DNA of 64,000 nt from Uranotaenia lowii. Taxonomy: Eukaryota; Arthropoda; Insecta; Diptera; Culicidae. The position numbers and the translations under genes are program-made. The notes under the pieces were generated by a model. The model ran no database searches. It was not told the origin of the DNA and saw only the letters and a program-made list of their open reading frames with translations. Location of the stretch: the NCBI RefSeq assembly GCF_029784155.1, contig NC_073692.1, forward strand, positions 326,277,406 to 326,341,405, read 5' to 3'. This document shows, piece by piece, positions 1 through 13,116 of this stretch; positions within the stretch are counted from its first letter, which is position 1, and every line of letters begins with the position of its first letter.

Positions 1-954
1 ATTAAAGTTTTTTGAGGAATTACATTTCTAGTATCCAATTTTACTTAAGTTTAATCATTTCATTAATACGCGAAGGAGCAGTTCGTATCTCTGGTTTGAT
101 TTATGAAAAGTTTTTACAGAAGAATGTGTAGAAAAGAAAACATCACAAGATCTTTTTCAATATATAGTAGAATGTCATGGTAGAACTCTTATTTATTTAA
201 CTGATCAATTTATGTTCGACATGAGATTTGGACATTTCGTTGGGAAATTGACACCTATTTACTTTGACTAAATTTTCTAATTTCGACTGAACATTGCCTA
301 ATATTGCAACATTTGTGTCATGATTTCAACAGTGGAGTTTAGGTAATTTTGTTGGTGTTTAACACGTTCGTCGCCATGGGACTCACATTCGTGTGACGGG
401 TTTATTTCCTGGGAAGCTCCGTCACACCAAAAACGTGTGACGCTCTCTTACTCAAGTTAGCTGCTCAGTTTGACCCTGAACAGAGGCTATCTCTCTAAAG
501 ACCATTTAAGGTTCGTTTCGAAAGGGTCTAAATTCCCGTCATTTTTTCTCTTACTACCACTAGGCTAGGCACCGCAATGTTTATACTTCAACAAATTTCA
601 AATTTCTAACTGAGAAATAATATATCATTTCTAAGCCACTTTTATAAGTTTTAATTTATTTTTAACTCATAATGTTCAAAATTCACAAAATAGTAAAAAT
701 ATCAGCAAAACGAATTTAAAAAAAAATCAAGAACCATAGAGAAGATGATGATCATCAAAAAGACTTTCAACCGTTGCGCAACAGATTTGAGATTAACCGA
801 CTACTTTGATGAAAACTTTTTTAAACTGATTTGAATTTGTATCGCTTGATATGACAAAATCATCTGGTGGATCTATTTTAACAGTGTTAAAACGTGCTCA
901 GCACTGAAAATGATATAAATTTTATCTTTCAACAAGTTTGGCCTTTTTCAACCG
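1..954. other. AT-rich stretch, no gene seen
   Basis: No convincing coding potential or repeat structure was found. A GC-richer patch near 365-560 contains short CGTGTGACG-type words on both strands (around 392 and 434). They could be the end of an old element, but no partner end was found. Confidence 0.5.
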
Positions 955-1115
955 CCAACACGATTTACAAAATTAAAGAAAGAAAATCTTGAATTTTATT
1001 GACCGATTCAAATTTTACAAATATAATCGGGCACTAAATCCGAAAATGAAATTAAAAAAGATCTCGTGTGGAAAATTTTTGAGTTATGCCCCAAATACTA
1101 TTTAAACCTAATCGC
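955..1115 (+). repeat. Fragment of the foldback repeat (arm end only)
   Basis: This segment resembles the outer arm of the foldback element at 30554-32373. Both contain, in order, a CACGATTT/ACTAGTTT-TACAAAATT end, then AATCGGGC-CTAAATCCGAAAATG, then a GAGTTATGCCCCAAATA word. Similarity fades after about 1115, so only an arm end survives. It lies about 250 bp upstream of a second copy of the same family. Confidence 0.55.
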
Positions 1116-1360
1116 AAACTTTTATAAAAGCCCTAAAATTGCTATTCAAACAAAATTTTTCTCGAGCCAAATGAAAAAAAAAACGACTGAATTAATTTTC
1201 ATTCCCAAAAGCATATACATACATTGCATATCAAAAACCTATGACACTTACAAAATAAATAAACTTTAAAAGGAGTGGTAAATTCGTTTGATGATAAAAG
1301 TCATTTTTCATATAAGATTTTGATAGCTTTGACTGATTATTTCAGTATCTCAACTTATCA

Positions 1361-2480
1361 ATTACACTAGTTTACAGCATTTTTGAAATAAGTAAGCTGA
1401 AGATTAATCTTAATCAGTAATCGGGCGCAGAATCCGAGAATGATATTCGAAAAATATTTCATTCGATCAGTTTTTGAGTTAGCCTTTAAAAATGAAATAT
1501 GTATCTGAAAAATAATAAATGTACTTGTACTTAGATTAAAATATCTCGGACTACATAACGTTAATTTGAAATATCTTTTTTGAATATTGAAGGTGAATAA
1601 ATTTGCTATCGACAATCTAAACTTAATATTTGCGTCTGATCAACAGTTTTGTTAAAATGATAAAAAATGCATTTTTTAGAGAAAATTTTCTTTTAGACTC
1701 GATGGTAACAGTTTAAAAATTTCATTTTCTATGGAACTTTAAATGTTATTCAAAACAAACATGTCAAAAGATTATTTATCAATACTGGTTGAAAATTTAA
1801 GAAGTTACAGTTAGGAAGAATTGAAGATGATCAATCTTACTCGTTCTGAGCGTTTATTGATCATTATAGCTTAGAAGGTCGCAATCTTAATTTCAGCAAG
1901 ATCATACCATGAGGAAAGGTTGCTTGAGAGTCTCAAGCGTGAATGGGATTTCAAGGTATTTTGCTTGAGAGGAGCAAAAAATACTGATTTTTCATTACAA
2001 ATGTTTTCCTTCAATGACTGATTGCTTTTCATGAGTATATTTCTGAAGGCCTAAATTTCGATAAACATTTCACTCGAAGACGGCAACACGATTGGATTTA
2101 AAACAAAAAAGTTATTGCGGTTCAAAGATTGTATTTTGGACCGCAAAAATTTTACGCATTGCGTTTAAACCTCAGTTTGCAGGCAACATACAATCTTTGA
2201 ACCACAATAACTTTTTTTTTTTTATTTCACGCCCAATCGTGTTGCAGTAAATATAAAAATACAATATTTGTCTTGGTGTTGGCTGTAAGGAAATTATTCA
2301 TGAAGAACAACCGGCCAGTGATGAAAAAGTTAGTGGATAATGAAAAACCAGTATTGTTTGCTCCTCCCGAATAAAATACCTTAAAATCTTATTCACGCTT
2401 AAGACTCAAGCAACCCTTTTTCATGGTCAGATCTGACTGAAATTTGGCACGTTACCTTCTGATAAATTAATGCTCAATCG
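1361..2480 (+). repeat. Foldback element, copy 1 (right arm truncated)
   Basis: The left end ATTACACTAGTTTACAGCAT is nearly identical to the left end of the element at 30554. The following ~750 bp match that element's left arm in order: the ATCGGGCGC block, the ATATCTCGGAC block, the GACTC-CAAGC block and the AAAAAGTTATTG block. The arms turn around near 2130-2200. There the word GTTATTGCGGTTCAAAGATT on one side has its inverted form on the other, with about 60 bp between. The right arm can be followed only to about 2480 and then stops, so the outer right end is lost. No ORF is present. This is a non-autonomous, old copy. Confidence 0.7.
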
Positions 2481-5400
2481 CAACTTCGGGTTTATTTAGG
2501 ACCAAAACTTTTGATAACTGATTTTTTTTAGGTATATGATATTTGGCTCAAACAAAGCTTGAATGAAATTAAATTTTTAAAAACATTATTTTTGGGGCCC
2601 GTTTTTTATTTATTTTTGAGTTAATTTACATTAATACCCTATTAGTATGCAAGAGTAACTTTTGAAAATATTTCAATGTGAACATTTGGATTTGCTCAAG
2701 ATTCTAGTTGTTTTAGCTTATTTGATGTGAACATGGAATAAGTTTATTTTAGAAAGCCGGTTGAAAAAATCATATTCAACGCTCAACTCAAATATGCTTA
2801 ATCTACCAAATTCTTGAGCAAATCAAAAAATATTTACTATCCATGCAAATGTATCAAATTTTAAGAACTAATGTAAGAGATCACAATTTTAATGTTCCAA
2901 TCTGATTCTTGCAAATTCGACCCAAATATTAAATTAAAGTTTGAAATTTGAGTTTGAAAAAAAACTAAAAATAAGGATTTTCTTATAGATTTTTTAAGTG
3001 CTGATTACATGCATTTTTCAGCAGGGTTTATCTTAAAACAAAACTTGCTAAAATAAACTTAATTTCTTCTACATATGCGGGATATTCAGCAGAAATTTTA
3101 AAGTTGAATTACCAATCAAAATTAAAAGTCTGCGACCTCCTGCGATTTGAGTTCCTCAATAAAAAAGTTATCGTCGTACTTTTATTATTATTTTAAAATT
3201 TGTTTACCAGCTGAATCTGATTTTAATTTTGAATATTTATATTGAATTTTGGTTCTGGCTTCAAGATTTGAACTTTGAATCTGTTCCACGATTTTATTTC
3301 GATTTCAAAAATTATTACAGATTAAAGTTTTAAATATGTGCTAAGCTGTGAAATTTTTTTCAGAGGCCTCAATCAAAATTATGTAATTTCAATGTTTAAG
3401 TTTAGGGTTTCAATCAGGATTCATCATTTCGCATGCATACATGCGTTTCCAACATTCTGAATCAAATTGAGTATGGATTGCAAAACAAAATTTGAGTCAG
3501 GTTTTCAAAACAGCTTTTAACTATTTATTTCTTATCATGATCCGAATCGTAAATCATGTTATTGAAACTGGAGACTGAATCCAAAATATAAAATCAGAAA
3601 TAAAAATTTGGTTTTGATTGTATGGAACCAGAACCTCTGAAATGAGTCTAATCTAAATTCCGAATCTGCCAAAAAAGGTTCTGAATAAATAAAAAAAAAT
3701 CAGAATCAAAAAGTGAGCAAAATTTGAAATACTCTAGTACAGTTCTGAACCTGGGGTAAGTTTTTGAAGATTTGTCTGTTCAGTTCTGAGTCAAGATTGA
3801 TAATCTTGAATAACCTCACTGGATCATCAAAATTTGATTGAGATATGATAGGTGGATCGTTAAAGCTGGTCGGCTTTGGATAAGAAACATTTGAAAGGTG
3901 TTTTAAGAATGTAAGTCTAGGGCATGTAGGAGAAAGCTCAATCGAATTGGTCAATTCTTTGCTCAACAACGATTGACTCTGTATGGATGCGAAGCAATCG
4001 CAGCATCTATACAAAATCAAACAGATGGATTAGATGTATACCAACACACCTAATCGAGCTCGATTTTAAATTATCATCAATTGAAAAACAAATTCATGTT
4101 TTTTCATCTACAGAAAGTATTTTTCTTACTGCACAATGCGATTGAATAGAAGAGTGTTCGAAAAGCATCTTTGAAATCGTATCAATAAGTTTTGAGGATT
4201 TTATAAATATCTTTTTAATGGAAATAAAGATAGTAATTATTAAATGTTAATGCATATTCTGAATTTTTAAGACGATTTTTAAATTAATTTGTTTTTTTTT
4301 TCAATAACAGTTTACCAAATTATATCTGTTTTTTACTCTAATCGATGAACTTTTGTACTAAATTTATTGTTTCTGATAAGGAAAATAACAATCATTGTAA
4401 AGTTTCTTTTGTAGGGTAAAATTCCTTATCAAAATGCTAAAATTACGATTTGAGTGATGATTTTTTCGACACGTTCGATTTTCAGAGTTGTTAACTTGGA
4501 AAAGTCATATGGAATTTTCAACAGCACATGACGAACATTCAATTGGTATCAATATGATATTTCAACATTGTATAGAAATGTTATCGATAATCTTTTTGAA
4601 AGGTTGACACTATTTTGTCTTTTTTTCGCCTTAAGTGGTTTAAATTTTTCAAAATTTAAATATTAAATAAATTACTGTTTTCGTGTTTTTTTTTTTAATA
4701 TAATTTTTAGACTATTTCAACTTTTTTTTTGCTTTTGGAGGTATCTTGCTGTACTATCATCTAAGTAAATTTTTTTCTAATCTGAGAGATTTTTTGTTTG
4801 ATTTCGATATATGTATTTAAAAACATTCTTATTTAAAATATGTATGTTTAAATTCTATTGGATTGACGGTTCAAAAGTTTTAACTTTTTTTAATCTTTAT
4901 CTTAAATTTAAACCTCTTATTCAAAACGTACTAAAAGATTTGCATCTAACAATCCGCAATGATCACAGGTGTTTAACAAACGGGTTCAAAATTCTTCAGC
5001 TAAAAGAAGCTTAAAAATTATTAAAAATTATGTAACGGTATGTGTTATAATTAAGTTTAATATCAATGTTTTTAATCAAGTTCTTCTCATCCATATGGTT
5101 TTCTGCTGAACAAAAGTTTTTAAACAAAAATAAAAAGTATTCTTCATTCATCTGTGCTTTCCTACCATGCAAGAAAAATTGAACTTTCTTTTCATTAAAT
5201 CAGAATGAACAAAAAGAGCTAACCAGGTTTATAATCGAGCGTTTTGAGCATCATTTTTATTCTCAAAAATTCACTTAAAAGTTAGAAAAACTTGAATATG
5301 AGTTATCTAAAATCAATATAAATTGAAAACAAGTATATTTTTAGCGAACACATACTCATGTAGAAAACTGCCATTTGCTGCGGAACTTTATGTTCCTTTA

Positions 5401-5689
5401 AAGAGGGTGATTTCCAACACTCAGTGTTCATCGTTCTTAGATGAAATGACTAACGTCTTACGAATGCAAAACACATCATTATTATGAATTCCACTTAATA
5501 AATTTTACATTTTACAAATTGAAAGAACGGATTGACATTTCAAAATTTTCTAGATTCAACCTGAATATAAAAAAAAAAAAATTGCTAAATCATCAGAAAT
5601 AAAATGAAAATACACGTAGTTTTGTTCATTCAAAACTACTTGTGAAGTTCATAGAATTGATATGAAGCTATTTCGAGGATGGAATTTTC
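2481..5689. other. AT-rich stretch, no gene seen
   Basis: Long A- and T-rich runs with only short, composition-driven open frames (for example 3706-4020 minus and 4811-5014 plus). These lack any domain-like character. No repeat ends or RNA genes were recognised. Confidence 0.5.
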
Positions 5690-6060
5690 AAACTTTCAAT
5701 CAAGTCGAAACAAGTTAACCAGAACTAATTCGAGGGTTAATGTTTCATTAATCGATCCAACACTAGGCAAAGGTGTTAAACAATCCTCAGAGCATGGTGT
5801 TGCATTGCCAAGTTGAGCGCCCTTCCAAATATTCAAATGAGCCATATCACGCCCGTGTATAGGTTCGTAAAAATGGAAAAGCTTTGCTGCATGTTCGGCC
5901 GCTGTTTTTGTTTTGGTTTTGCATGTTTGAATTTCCGCCAAGTTTTTTTGTTTCGTTTTTCGGAATAGTTCAGCTGAACGCAATTTACCTCAATTGCGTG
6001 TTCCCGATGAGCTTCGCAAGTGAAAGGAACTCCGCAGCTCGTACGTGTTTTGGAAAATTG
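5690..6060. other. GC-richer unique-looking island
   Basis: Base composition rises clearly above the flanks, with words such as CGCCC, CGTGT and CGGCC. A 95-codon minus-strand frame (5696-5983) and an 86-codon plus-strand frame overlap and share no recognisable motif. I take the open frames as a by-product of fewer A/T-rich stops. It may be a conserved non-coding element or an old exon; nothing decides. Confidence 0.25.
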
Positions 6061-6299
6061 GTAATACTAGTTTTCCGAGCAAAAACATTCTCGTTAACTC
6101 GCAGTTTTTTTTTTCGTCGAAAGTGTATGAAGTTTTATGATTAAAGGTGTGTTTCTATGATGCCAACTTTCATCGAAACGTGAAATCAAAAAAATTTTAA
6201 AGCATTTCCAAGTTTAATTTTTATTCTATGAATTTTCACGCAATCCTAAACAATTAGTATTTAAGGATTTAAAAAAAAACACACACATATAGGATCTCA

Positions 6300-6512
6300 G
6301 TAAAACTCCATGTTTCTTTGAAGAGATCTAAATTCTACTTAAGACTCAAGCGTGCATCTTTCAAGGGTTTGATGGCTAGCATCGTATTTACGCTAACACC
6401 ACCAGTCCACAGAAAGAGTACTTATGTGTGCCGTGACCGAGACTCGATCTCATGACCTCTGACATAGAAGACTTGAACGCTATCCTCTAGGCCACGACCG
6501 GCGACTAATTGT
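6300..6512 (-). repeat. tRNA-derived SINE (or tRNA pseudogene with tail)
   Basis: On the minus strand a Pol III A box (TGGCCTAGAGG, at 6484-6494) is followed by a B box (GATCGAGTC, at 6441-6449). The ~53-nt spacing fits a tRNA. The acceptor and T stems do not pair well, so it is not a working tRNA. About 130 bp of non-tRNA body follows toward 6300, where a run of T on the plus strand (A on the element strand) lies near 6270-6280. This layout fits a tRNA-headed SINE. A minus-strand open frame of 62 codons overlaps it and is not a gene. Confidence 0.6.
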
Positions 6513-6853
6513 AACATTGTAATATTGAAAACTGTGTTGCATTTGCCTGGAAGGAGTTTACTGAACAAATTGCCCTTAGCAGTTTTCCCGCCTTGAATTT
6601 TTGTGTTCATTCATCCCGATTATTGTGCGCAAACTTAAATAAGCTTCCAGCTTTATTGAATACAAGGCCAGATTACATCGATAAGGTCTACCAAAGTAGT
6701 AGGTAGTAATGGGGGTTCGCTGTCCATACCTTCATCGCGGTCATCGTAAATTGGCACGGATTTCTCGTACGAAAAAAAAAAGAGATAAACTGGAAAGGCA
6801 GCGCGAAACCCCTTTTGCTCCAGAGTCAATATTAAAAATAACGGCAGTCTGCA

Positions 6854-7772
6854 TAGGGGAAAGGTTTCCTAAATGGGCCTATCGGGTTAAATGACCCTAC
6901 GGCTGTTTGATGAAATGGCTGACTAGACAGCTTATCTGACCAGTGCATTTTGAGGGTGATACGCTTAGAACATAGGGCAAGAAAGAATTTTATGAATTTA
7001 CAAACTCAAAAAAATTTAAAAAATCATACAAGGTTTTGATACATTTTGATGTAATATTTCGACTTTTAAAAATTATACGTAAAGAAGCTTAAAACAAAAA
7101 CTAGTATGGTTTTTGTTTCTTACTCAGATGAACTCTAGAAATTGAACATATTTCAGCTTTTGTGGAGGTTTAATAATGATTATATAATGGAATAATAGAG
7201 TGTTTTTGTATGCCCCCATCATGTTTGTAAAATGCCTCCATCCTAAAATAACAGGTTATATAGAATAAATAAATGATTTTTATCATTGAACCTTCAAATC
7301 AATGCTCTAAATAACATCTTAAGGGGGAATTGAAGATCAAAAAACAGATTTGATAAAGTTTTTCTCATGGATGAACTGCTTCCATAGTATTGCAACCCTA
7401 ACTTTTGTTTTATTCCACAAAATTATAATATACATAGATTTTTATAAAACTTCAGCTTTGTCCTACGGAAATTATTACTTTCTAGCAGTTTCAATGAAAT
7501 TATACGGAAATATTGCCCAAAAACAAAAAAATTTGTTCAAAACATAAATAGGCGCATTTAGACCGCACGGTTCGAGGTTCGGCATTTTAGACAACACTTG
7601 TTATAAAATCATTTTCATAGAAACAGAAGAAAATTTTAACATAAAAATTACTTCAATGTACAGAAAACAGATGCCTGCACACGTGTATATAGTTTTTGTA
7701 CACATATTCGATGTGGTATTTGATTAAATCAGTGTTCTGCTTAATAGGCGCATATAGCCCGCTCCTCCCCTA
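6854..7772. mobile_element. Non-autonomous TIR element with TA flanks (TAGGG type)
   Basis: The left end reads TAGGGGAAAGG-TTTCCTAAATGGGCCTA. The right end, read inverted, is TAGGGGAGGAGCGGGCTATA followed by TGCGCCTA. The two ends share the terminal TAGGGGA and the inner GCCTA with scattered matches between. TA dinucleotides at both edges fit a TA target duplication. The right-end word AATAGGCGCAT occurs twice in direct orientation (near 7549 and 7743), so the right end has been partly duplicated inside the element. There is no transposase ORF. At 919 bp it is close in size to similar elements at 38187, 47642 and 53678. Confidence 0.55.
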
Positions 7773-7779
7773 CTTTTGC

Positions 7780-8160
7780 TACACAATGTGAATCTTGGCT
7801 GGAACTTTGTGAGGAAGAATGGGGGGATGATGAAGGAAAAAAGGTAGCCCCACAACAGTCCAGCTGCTGATGCTGTTGATGCTGCTACACTTTCTTTTCA
7901 TTTCTTCCCGGGCCCGGATCGGAGCTTCTTTGAGTGTTTGCGGTTGTCCGCGGTCTGAATGGCTGGGTGCTACTTTTTTACGATTTTATGATGATCCAAG
8001 CGCGGTCTGTCTTCAGGCCCAAGGTCCAGGCGTAGCGGAATTCCCTCTAGAAGAGCGCGAACAAGAGCTCTCAACAAGCCAACGGCGCGCTAGGGTCGGC
8101 GATGATTTGTTAAATGGCGCTTCCCGCTGGTTTTTAATAAAAGGGCATCGATGAAGTCGA
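7780..8160. other. GC-rich island with open frame, function unknown
   Basis: A GC-richer segment directly right of a TIR element. A 94-codon plus-strand frame (7870-8154) runs through it but has no recognisable domain, and its N-terminus is a CTG-rich leucine stretch. It might be a regulatory element or remnant exon. It is not assigned as a gene. Confidence 0.2.
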
Positions 8161-9187
8161 AACAAATGATCGTTTTATTGTGATTGGTGATTTTTCCGAA
8201 AATAATTGGACCAACAACAGGTTGTCTTTTTTCTGATGTTTGAAAACGATCCACGGGATTGTCAATGAAAGCGCAGCCTCTTGTAATATTGACACACTCC
8301 CGTTAGAATGGATTCGAGTAACGATGCGTGTAGTAATCTTTTAGTATCGAAGAAAGTGGAGCACTAGGAACCGGATCCCGCAGCTTGATGACCAGATTTC
8401 AAATAAATATATTTCAGAGTAATAGGGCTCCACGATGTAGCTAAGCCATGGAACTTATGTTTTTATTTTTCTTTTTTTTTTCAACTAAACACTACTTATA
8501 ATATGCTGAAGATATCCTTATTGTAGCAAGAATTAACATATTTTAACTTATATTTTTCTATTCAGGAGTTTTTAGGAGACATGAAGTTTATTGTGTGTTG
8601 TTAAACCAGGGCATTTCATTTTAATTATGCAACATAATAAAAATTCTGAATTTTTTTTTCCCCGAAAATCATTCAAAAAGGTTTAAAAGATATTGTAACT
8701 TTTTTCACTTCTTGGGCAGAATAAGTATTCAGAAATTTATTATCCAGTATTATTGTAATGAATTGTTGTTGGATTTATATTAATTTAATGTTATTATTTT
8801 GAATTGATTGCTGAGATAGTGAATTTTGTACGCAAAACCAGTCGCATCAAGTTTTTTCTCTTTCTTAAACCTTTTAACAACAAACCACGATATATCATCG
8901 ATAACTACAATGATCAAAATAACCTTACAACGAAATTTTGTTTTTGCTCTGTTTTGGTTAATAACAATGGCCAAAAGAAGTCTTTATTTCAAAATAACTG
9001 AATAAAATGTTGGAACAGCTTGTTTTGAAAGAAAACACATGAAAACAATGGTCAGATTTTTATTTCTTATGCTATATTTTTTTCAGTATTCAAACATTTT
9101 CCAAACATTGCTTTAAAGTGTCGTGAACCCATTTTATATCCTGACGATTGTTAAGTGATTTCAACTGATGCTTGCTATGTAAAATAA
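8161..9187. other. AT-rich stretch, no gene seen
   Basis: No coding potential beyond short A/T-driven frames. Overlapping opposite-strand frames at 8780-9001 are not supported by any motif. Confidence 0.45.
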
Positions 9188-9769
9188 TACAGGGAGCGAA
9201 ACAAGAATAGTAGGTACAAATTTGTGTTTTGCTTGTTAAAATATAAATGATTGGAATGGTCAAAACTTTCTTCTACAATTTGTTTCAATTTGTTCAACGA
9301 ATAAATCAAACATAAATTTACGGTTCTTAGGACCAAATATATGAAAAAAAAGTGCGAAATAGAAAAAGTATAATTTATGTTTTTCTACATAAATCAAAAT
9401 ATTTTCTTAAAATTGATTGTTTGAAAGTGAATAATTGTGCTTCTATGACCTGTTTGAATATATAACTGCATTTTTAGGCATTTTCTACTAATTTTAAAGT
9501 ATTAAAGGGAGTTTAAAGAGATTTTCCTCTAGCACTGAGGAATTTGACATTAGACGTTCCTGGTTAATTTGAAATCAGAAAAAAAAACTAGTTTTTCATA
9601 CTTTTGGTCCTCAACACCAATTTCTTCATCGGAAAACGTAAACTTATGTTTGATTTATCCGTTGAACAATTTAAAACAAATTGTAGAAGGAAATTTTAAC
9701 GATTTTCAATCTTTCATATTTTAACAAGCAAAACACATTGTGATGCTATTTTTTGATTTGCTCGCTGTA
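9188..9769. mobile_element. Foldback MITE with pogo-like ends
   Basis: The ends are CAGGGAGCGAAACAAGAATA on the left and, inverted, CAGCGAGCAAATCAAAAAAT on the right, each flanked by TA. Inverted similarity continues inward for about 170 bp. It includes the word TTTTGCTTGTTAAAATAT, then CTTCTACAATTTGTTT, then AATAAATCAAACATAA, all found inverted near 9640-9735. The two arms enclose a loop of about 230 bp. No ORF is present. CAG-starting ends with TA duplication fit the pogo/Tigger branch of Tc1-mariner; this assignment is inference from family knowledge. Confidence 0.65.
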
Positions 9770-11466
9770 TTTTTAAGCAAAAAATGCTTGAACTTGAAGC
9801 TCAAACTTTTTATTTTCTAGTGTAAAATTGATCATGAAAAATTATATTCTGTTGGATGCGCCATAATGTTCTGAGATAAACAAATAATGTCCAAAAAATT
9901 CACCTTTTTGGGTCGGTAGTTCTCGCCTGTGTATTCTCTTGTTGCTCGGGGTAACTTATTCATTTTTTTAGTTTTTTTTTTATTATTTTTGTGAAGATTT
10001 TTAAACACTTACCTACCCTCATTTTCCGGCTAATGCATTTTTCAAAAACAAAATGTGGATATGCATTCTATGAGGAACTTTTTGCGATAAATTGAATGAA
10101 GGTTGATAATCACCGCAAGGGTTATAATTTATTATCATTGATAAACATGATTAAGTGACTTAAGATAATACATACTTTTTTAATGTTACATTTTATTAAT
10201 TGAAAGAATTCAAGTACCTTGGATCTTTTTTCGATGAATTAAAATTTAATTATTTGATCAAAATAAAAACTAACTTAATGTGTTGAGTGTAAACGAGCAC
10301 TCAAAAAACTGTTAACGAAGTTTCCAGTGTTAAAAAATAAGAAAGGGATATTGGAATGCCTCACACCCCTAACAAAAAAAAAAAACTAATTGCCATACAG
10401 TTCTGATCGATGGCGAGGAATAACAAATTTTAAAGCTCTTCTTAAACTTCTTAACTGAGATAATTTGACATAAAGATACGTGGGATTTTTTTACCATAAA
10501 CTAGATTGCTAATAAAAGGCAGCATCTTATTTCAGGGGAACTTTTAGAAGAACATCCCATTAAACGAGTTTGTAAATGCGATCCATACGGTTGAGCTTGA
10601 AAGCAAATCGGACACAAAAACTAAGAGCGACTCTAAGTTTGTTAAATTTTTCATGTTTTTGTTTTAAGTTTCATTTGAATTTAAATCATCGAAAATTGCG
10701 ATACTTAACCTTCAAAAGCCGTTCGCAAAATATCTGTTTCGGGAAAATTTGAGTTGTAGTTTGATTTCGTTCTCCTGGCTGCAAATGTTAACTGATTTTG
10801 ATAATATTATATTCATTGTGTTGGTAATTTATTCTTATTACTCAACATTTCAAAATAAAGTCGGTATGTATTACCAGGTTATCAGAAACTGATTCAGAAA
10901 GTAAAAATTCCGAAAAATCAATTTTATTTTAAAAATACTCATAACTTCTGACAGTGTTTCTTTATTTGAGTGTTTCATTGATGTTTGAAATTGTCAAAAA
11001 TCCATCTATCCGACAATGTTTAGACATGTTGGAGTACAATGAAAGTTTTGAGCCCTATCTCAGATCTTCCGGTAGAAAAAAATCTTTGTTATAAAAATGA
11101 CATCCAATTTTGGCTTTGCTTAGCTGTATTTCATTTCCCAACGAACCGATTTCCAAAACTCAAATTTTGGTTTTTTGTCGTTAATTTGATCATAATTTTC
11201 ATAGAACATACTTGGTCTACCAAAATTCCCAGCTTCAGTATATTGGAATGATGATAAAGTTGTTTAAAATGAGCGCTTCGGGTCATATTGACCAGAACAG
11301 CTTTGGAGGGTTAATATTCAAATTTTTTATACTTCGATACTACTTTACTTTAACTAGTCCGAATTGAACTCCGGACAAAATGAGGGGGAATGATTAGCTT
11401 AGTTTCAAATATTGAATTATATTTCCATAATCAAATTTCTGATTCTCTTTTAGTATTTGAGAAAAG
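9770..11466. other. AT-rich stretch, no gene seen
   Basis: No convincing gene or repeat was found. A GTAAGT on the minus strand near 10013 has no usable upstream acceptor at exon-like distance. Confidence 0.4.
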
Positions 11467-11556
11467 AATATCGACCAAACTCACCCATCCTAAAATTGCT
11501 AATTTAAAAAAAAATAAAAATTAGCAATTTTGGGATGGGTGAGTTGGGTCGATATT
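11467..11556. repeat. Near-perfect palindrome, 39-bp arms
   Basis: The left arm (11467-11505) and right arm (11518-11556) are inverted copies with only two or three mismatches. They are separated by 12 A-rich bases. The arms include ATATCGACC, CTCACCCATCC and AAAATTGCTAATTT. No further inverted similarity is seen outside, so this does not look like the end pair of a longer transposon. Confidence 0.85.
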
Positions 11557-12746
11557 GCTAAGATTGCTAAGATGTTTGATAACTCCAAAGTTAAAATTAA
11601 AGATTTAATTTTCAAATGGAAATATTTCGTACTTTTGTGATTGAGAAAATATATCAATATGGAAATGAAAAGTCCAAGAAAAATTAAATGCTGATATATA
11701 TGCAACTGAAAATCATAGATTGATATGCCAATCGTTGCTAGCTAAGCACATGATTTTGGTTTTTATGCTGTATTTTAGTCATTTCAACCGAATTCACTCA
11801 ATTTTTTTTGTCAAATAATCGCTTGAACTCACTTGAAAGTCGATCGATTTTTACATAATGAATAACAATTAAAAGCTTAAAAATGAACTTAACCACGTCC
11901 AAAGTTTCAGATCGTTCATCTGATTTATTGAATATATATTTTGAAAAACCTAATTTATTTTAAATATCCTTTTCATGAAAGTGGGATTACTTGCAATCAG
12001 TTTAACCTCTGTAGCATTTCATCAGTCTTCAAGAAACATTCATTTCATAGTGAAATATTTCCCGACAAATTTCCGGCTGAAAACCTGTTTGGTTCAAATT
12101 AAGTTTCACGAAGTTATGACTGTTTATTTTTCTGAACAATAAGAGTCAAATGAAACTTCACTCAAATGTCTCCGGTTTAGCTCGACGGTAGATTTGAATA
12201 GAGATAGAGAATATTGATATAGGTAAATGAAATCTCACGCAAAAAAATTGTGAATTTACTCTGTATATGAAATCGGTATTTATCTCGCAAATAGACCAGT
12301 CTATTGAAAATTGAAAATTGAATATTGAGAACGGTTGCAGTCCATTTGTTATGTTAAATATAAATAAAAAAAAAAAAATAAAAAAGGGTTATTAAAAGTA
12401 AATTAATTAAGCTAAGTTTACGATACAATGGGTTTGCTGTTGACATGAAATACAGTTTTTTAAGATTTGTTGTCTCGAAATTTGGGAAACACGGTTTTTT
12501 CGAACAATCTTTAGATTCTTGGCATAAAATGTTGAGTAAATGGTCGGGAGAAAGAATTTCAAAATATATCTAATAAAAAAAAGCTTCTCAAAGCCAAAAC
12601 TGTTTAAGTGACTTTGACTTGACACTTTTCAGGCATTGCAAGTTTCCCGACTTTTTCAACGAGTTAAATAGTCTAAAAACTTCAATTTAAATATATGAAG
12701 ATAGAAAATATGTATTCATTGAAATATAAAGTGTTTTTGTACTAAT

Positions 12747-12840
12747 TTAGGCTGGAACAAATATCATTTTCTTCTTTTGTCACCCCTCCTCGAAATTTCC
12801 AAAAACCCGAAGGGAGGAATAAATAAAGTTGGAAGTATTT
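12747..12840 (+). repeat. Half copy of a small MITE (TTAGGC-GGAACAAAT type)
   Basis: This segment matches the inverted right half of the MITE at 53344-53505: TTAGGCTGGAACAAATATCA, then TTCTTCTTTTGTCACCC, then CCAAAAACCCGAAGGGAGG, then AATAAAGTT-GAAGTATTT. The other end is not found, so it is a truncated copy. Confidence 0.65.
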
Positions 12841-12919
12841 AACGTTATTTTAGAAAAAAAAAATCAAATATCCGAAAGATTACTAGACCAAAAAACTAAT
12901 TTAGGATGATGAGAGTTAT

Positions 12920-13020
12920 TTCATCTTCTGCATTCTTGATTTTATTGCATTTTTCGATTAAAAAATTATTTTTCATCTTCTGCATTCTTGATTTTATTGC
13001 ATTTTTCGATTAAAAAATTA
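12920..13020 (+). repeat. Recent tandem duplication, 52-bp period
   Basis: Two direct copies of a 49-bp unit (12920-12968 and 12972-13020) are identical by eye. Each runs from TTCATCTTCTGCATTC to CGATTAAAAAATTA. Perfect identity in AT-rich neutral DNA suggests a recent duplication or a collapsed or expanded assembly join. Confidence 0.9.
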
Positions 13021-13116
13021 CTTAATGAATAGGTTTTGTGCAATGATATAGTATGCAGGTTTGTTGCATACAAGCTCCCGTGCAATTTATTCCAATTTTC
13101 GCATTATTTTTTTTAT

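Noticed and set aside
340..560. piggyBac-like element starting at TTAA near 359
   Set aside because: No inverted partner end or second TTAA with matching sequence was found.
6425..6512. Functional tRNA gene on the minus strand
   Set aside because: A and B boxes are present, but acceptor and T stems do not pair and a SINE-like body follows.
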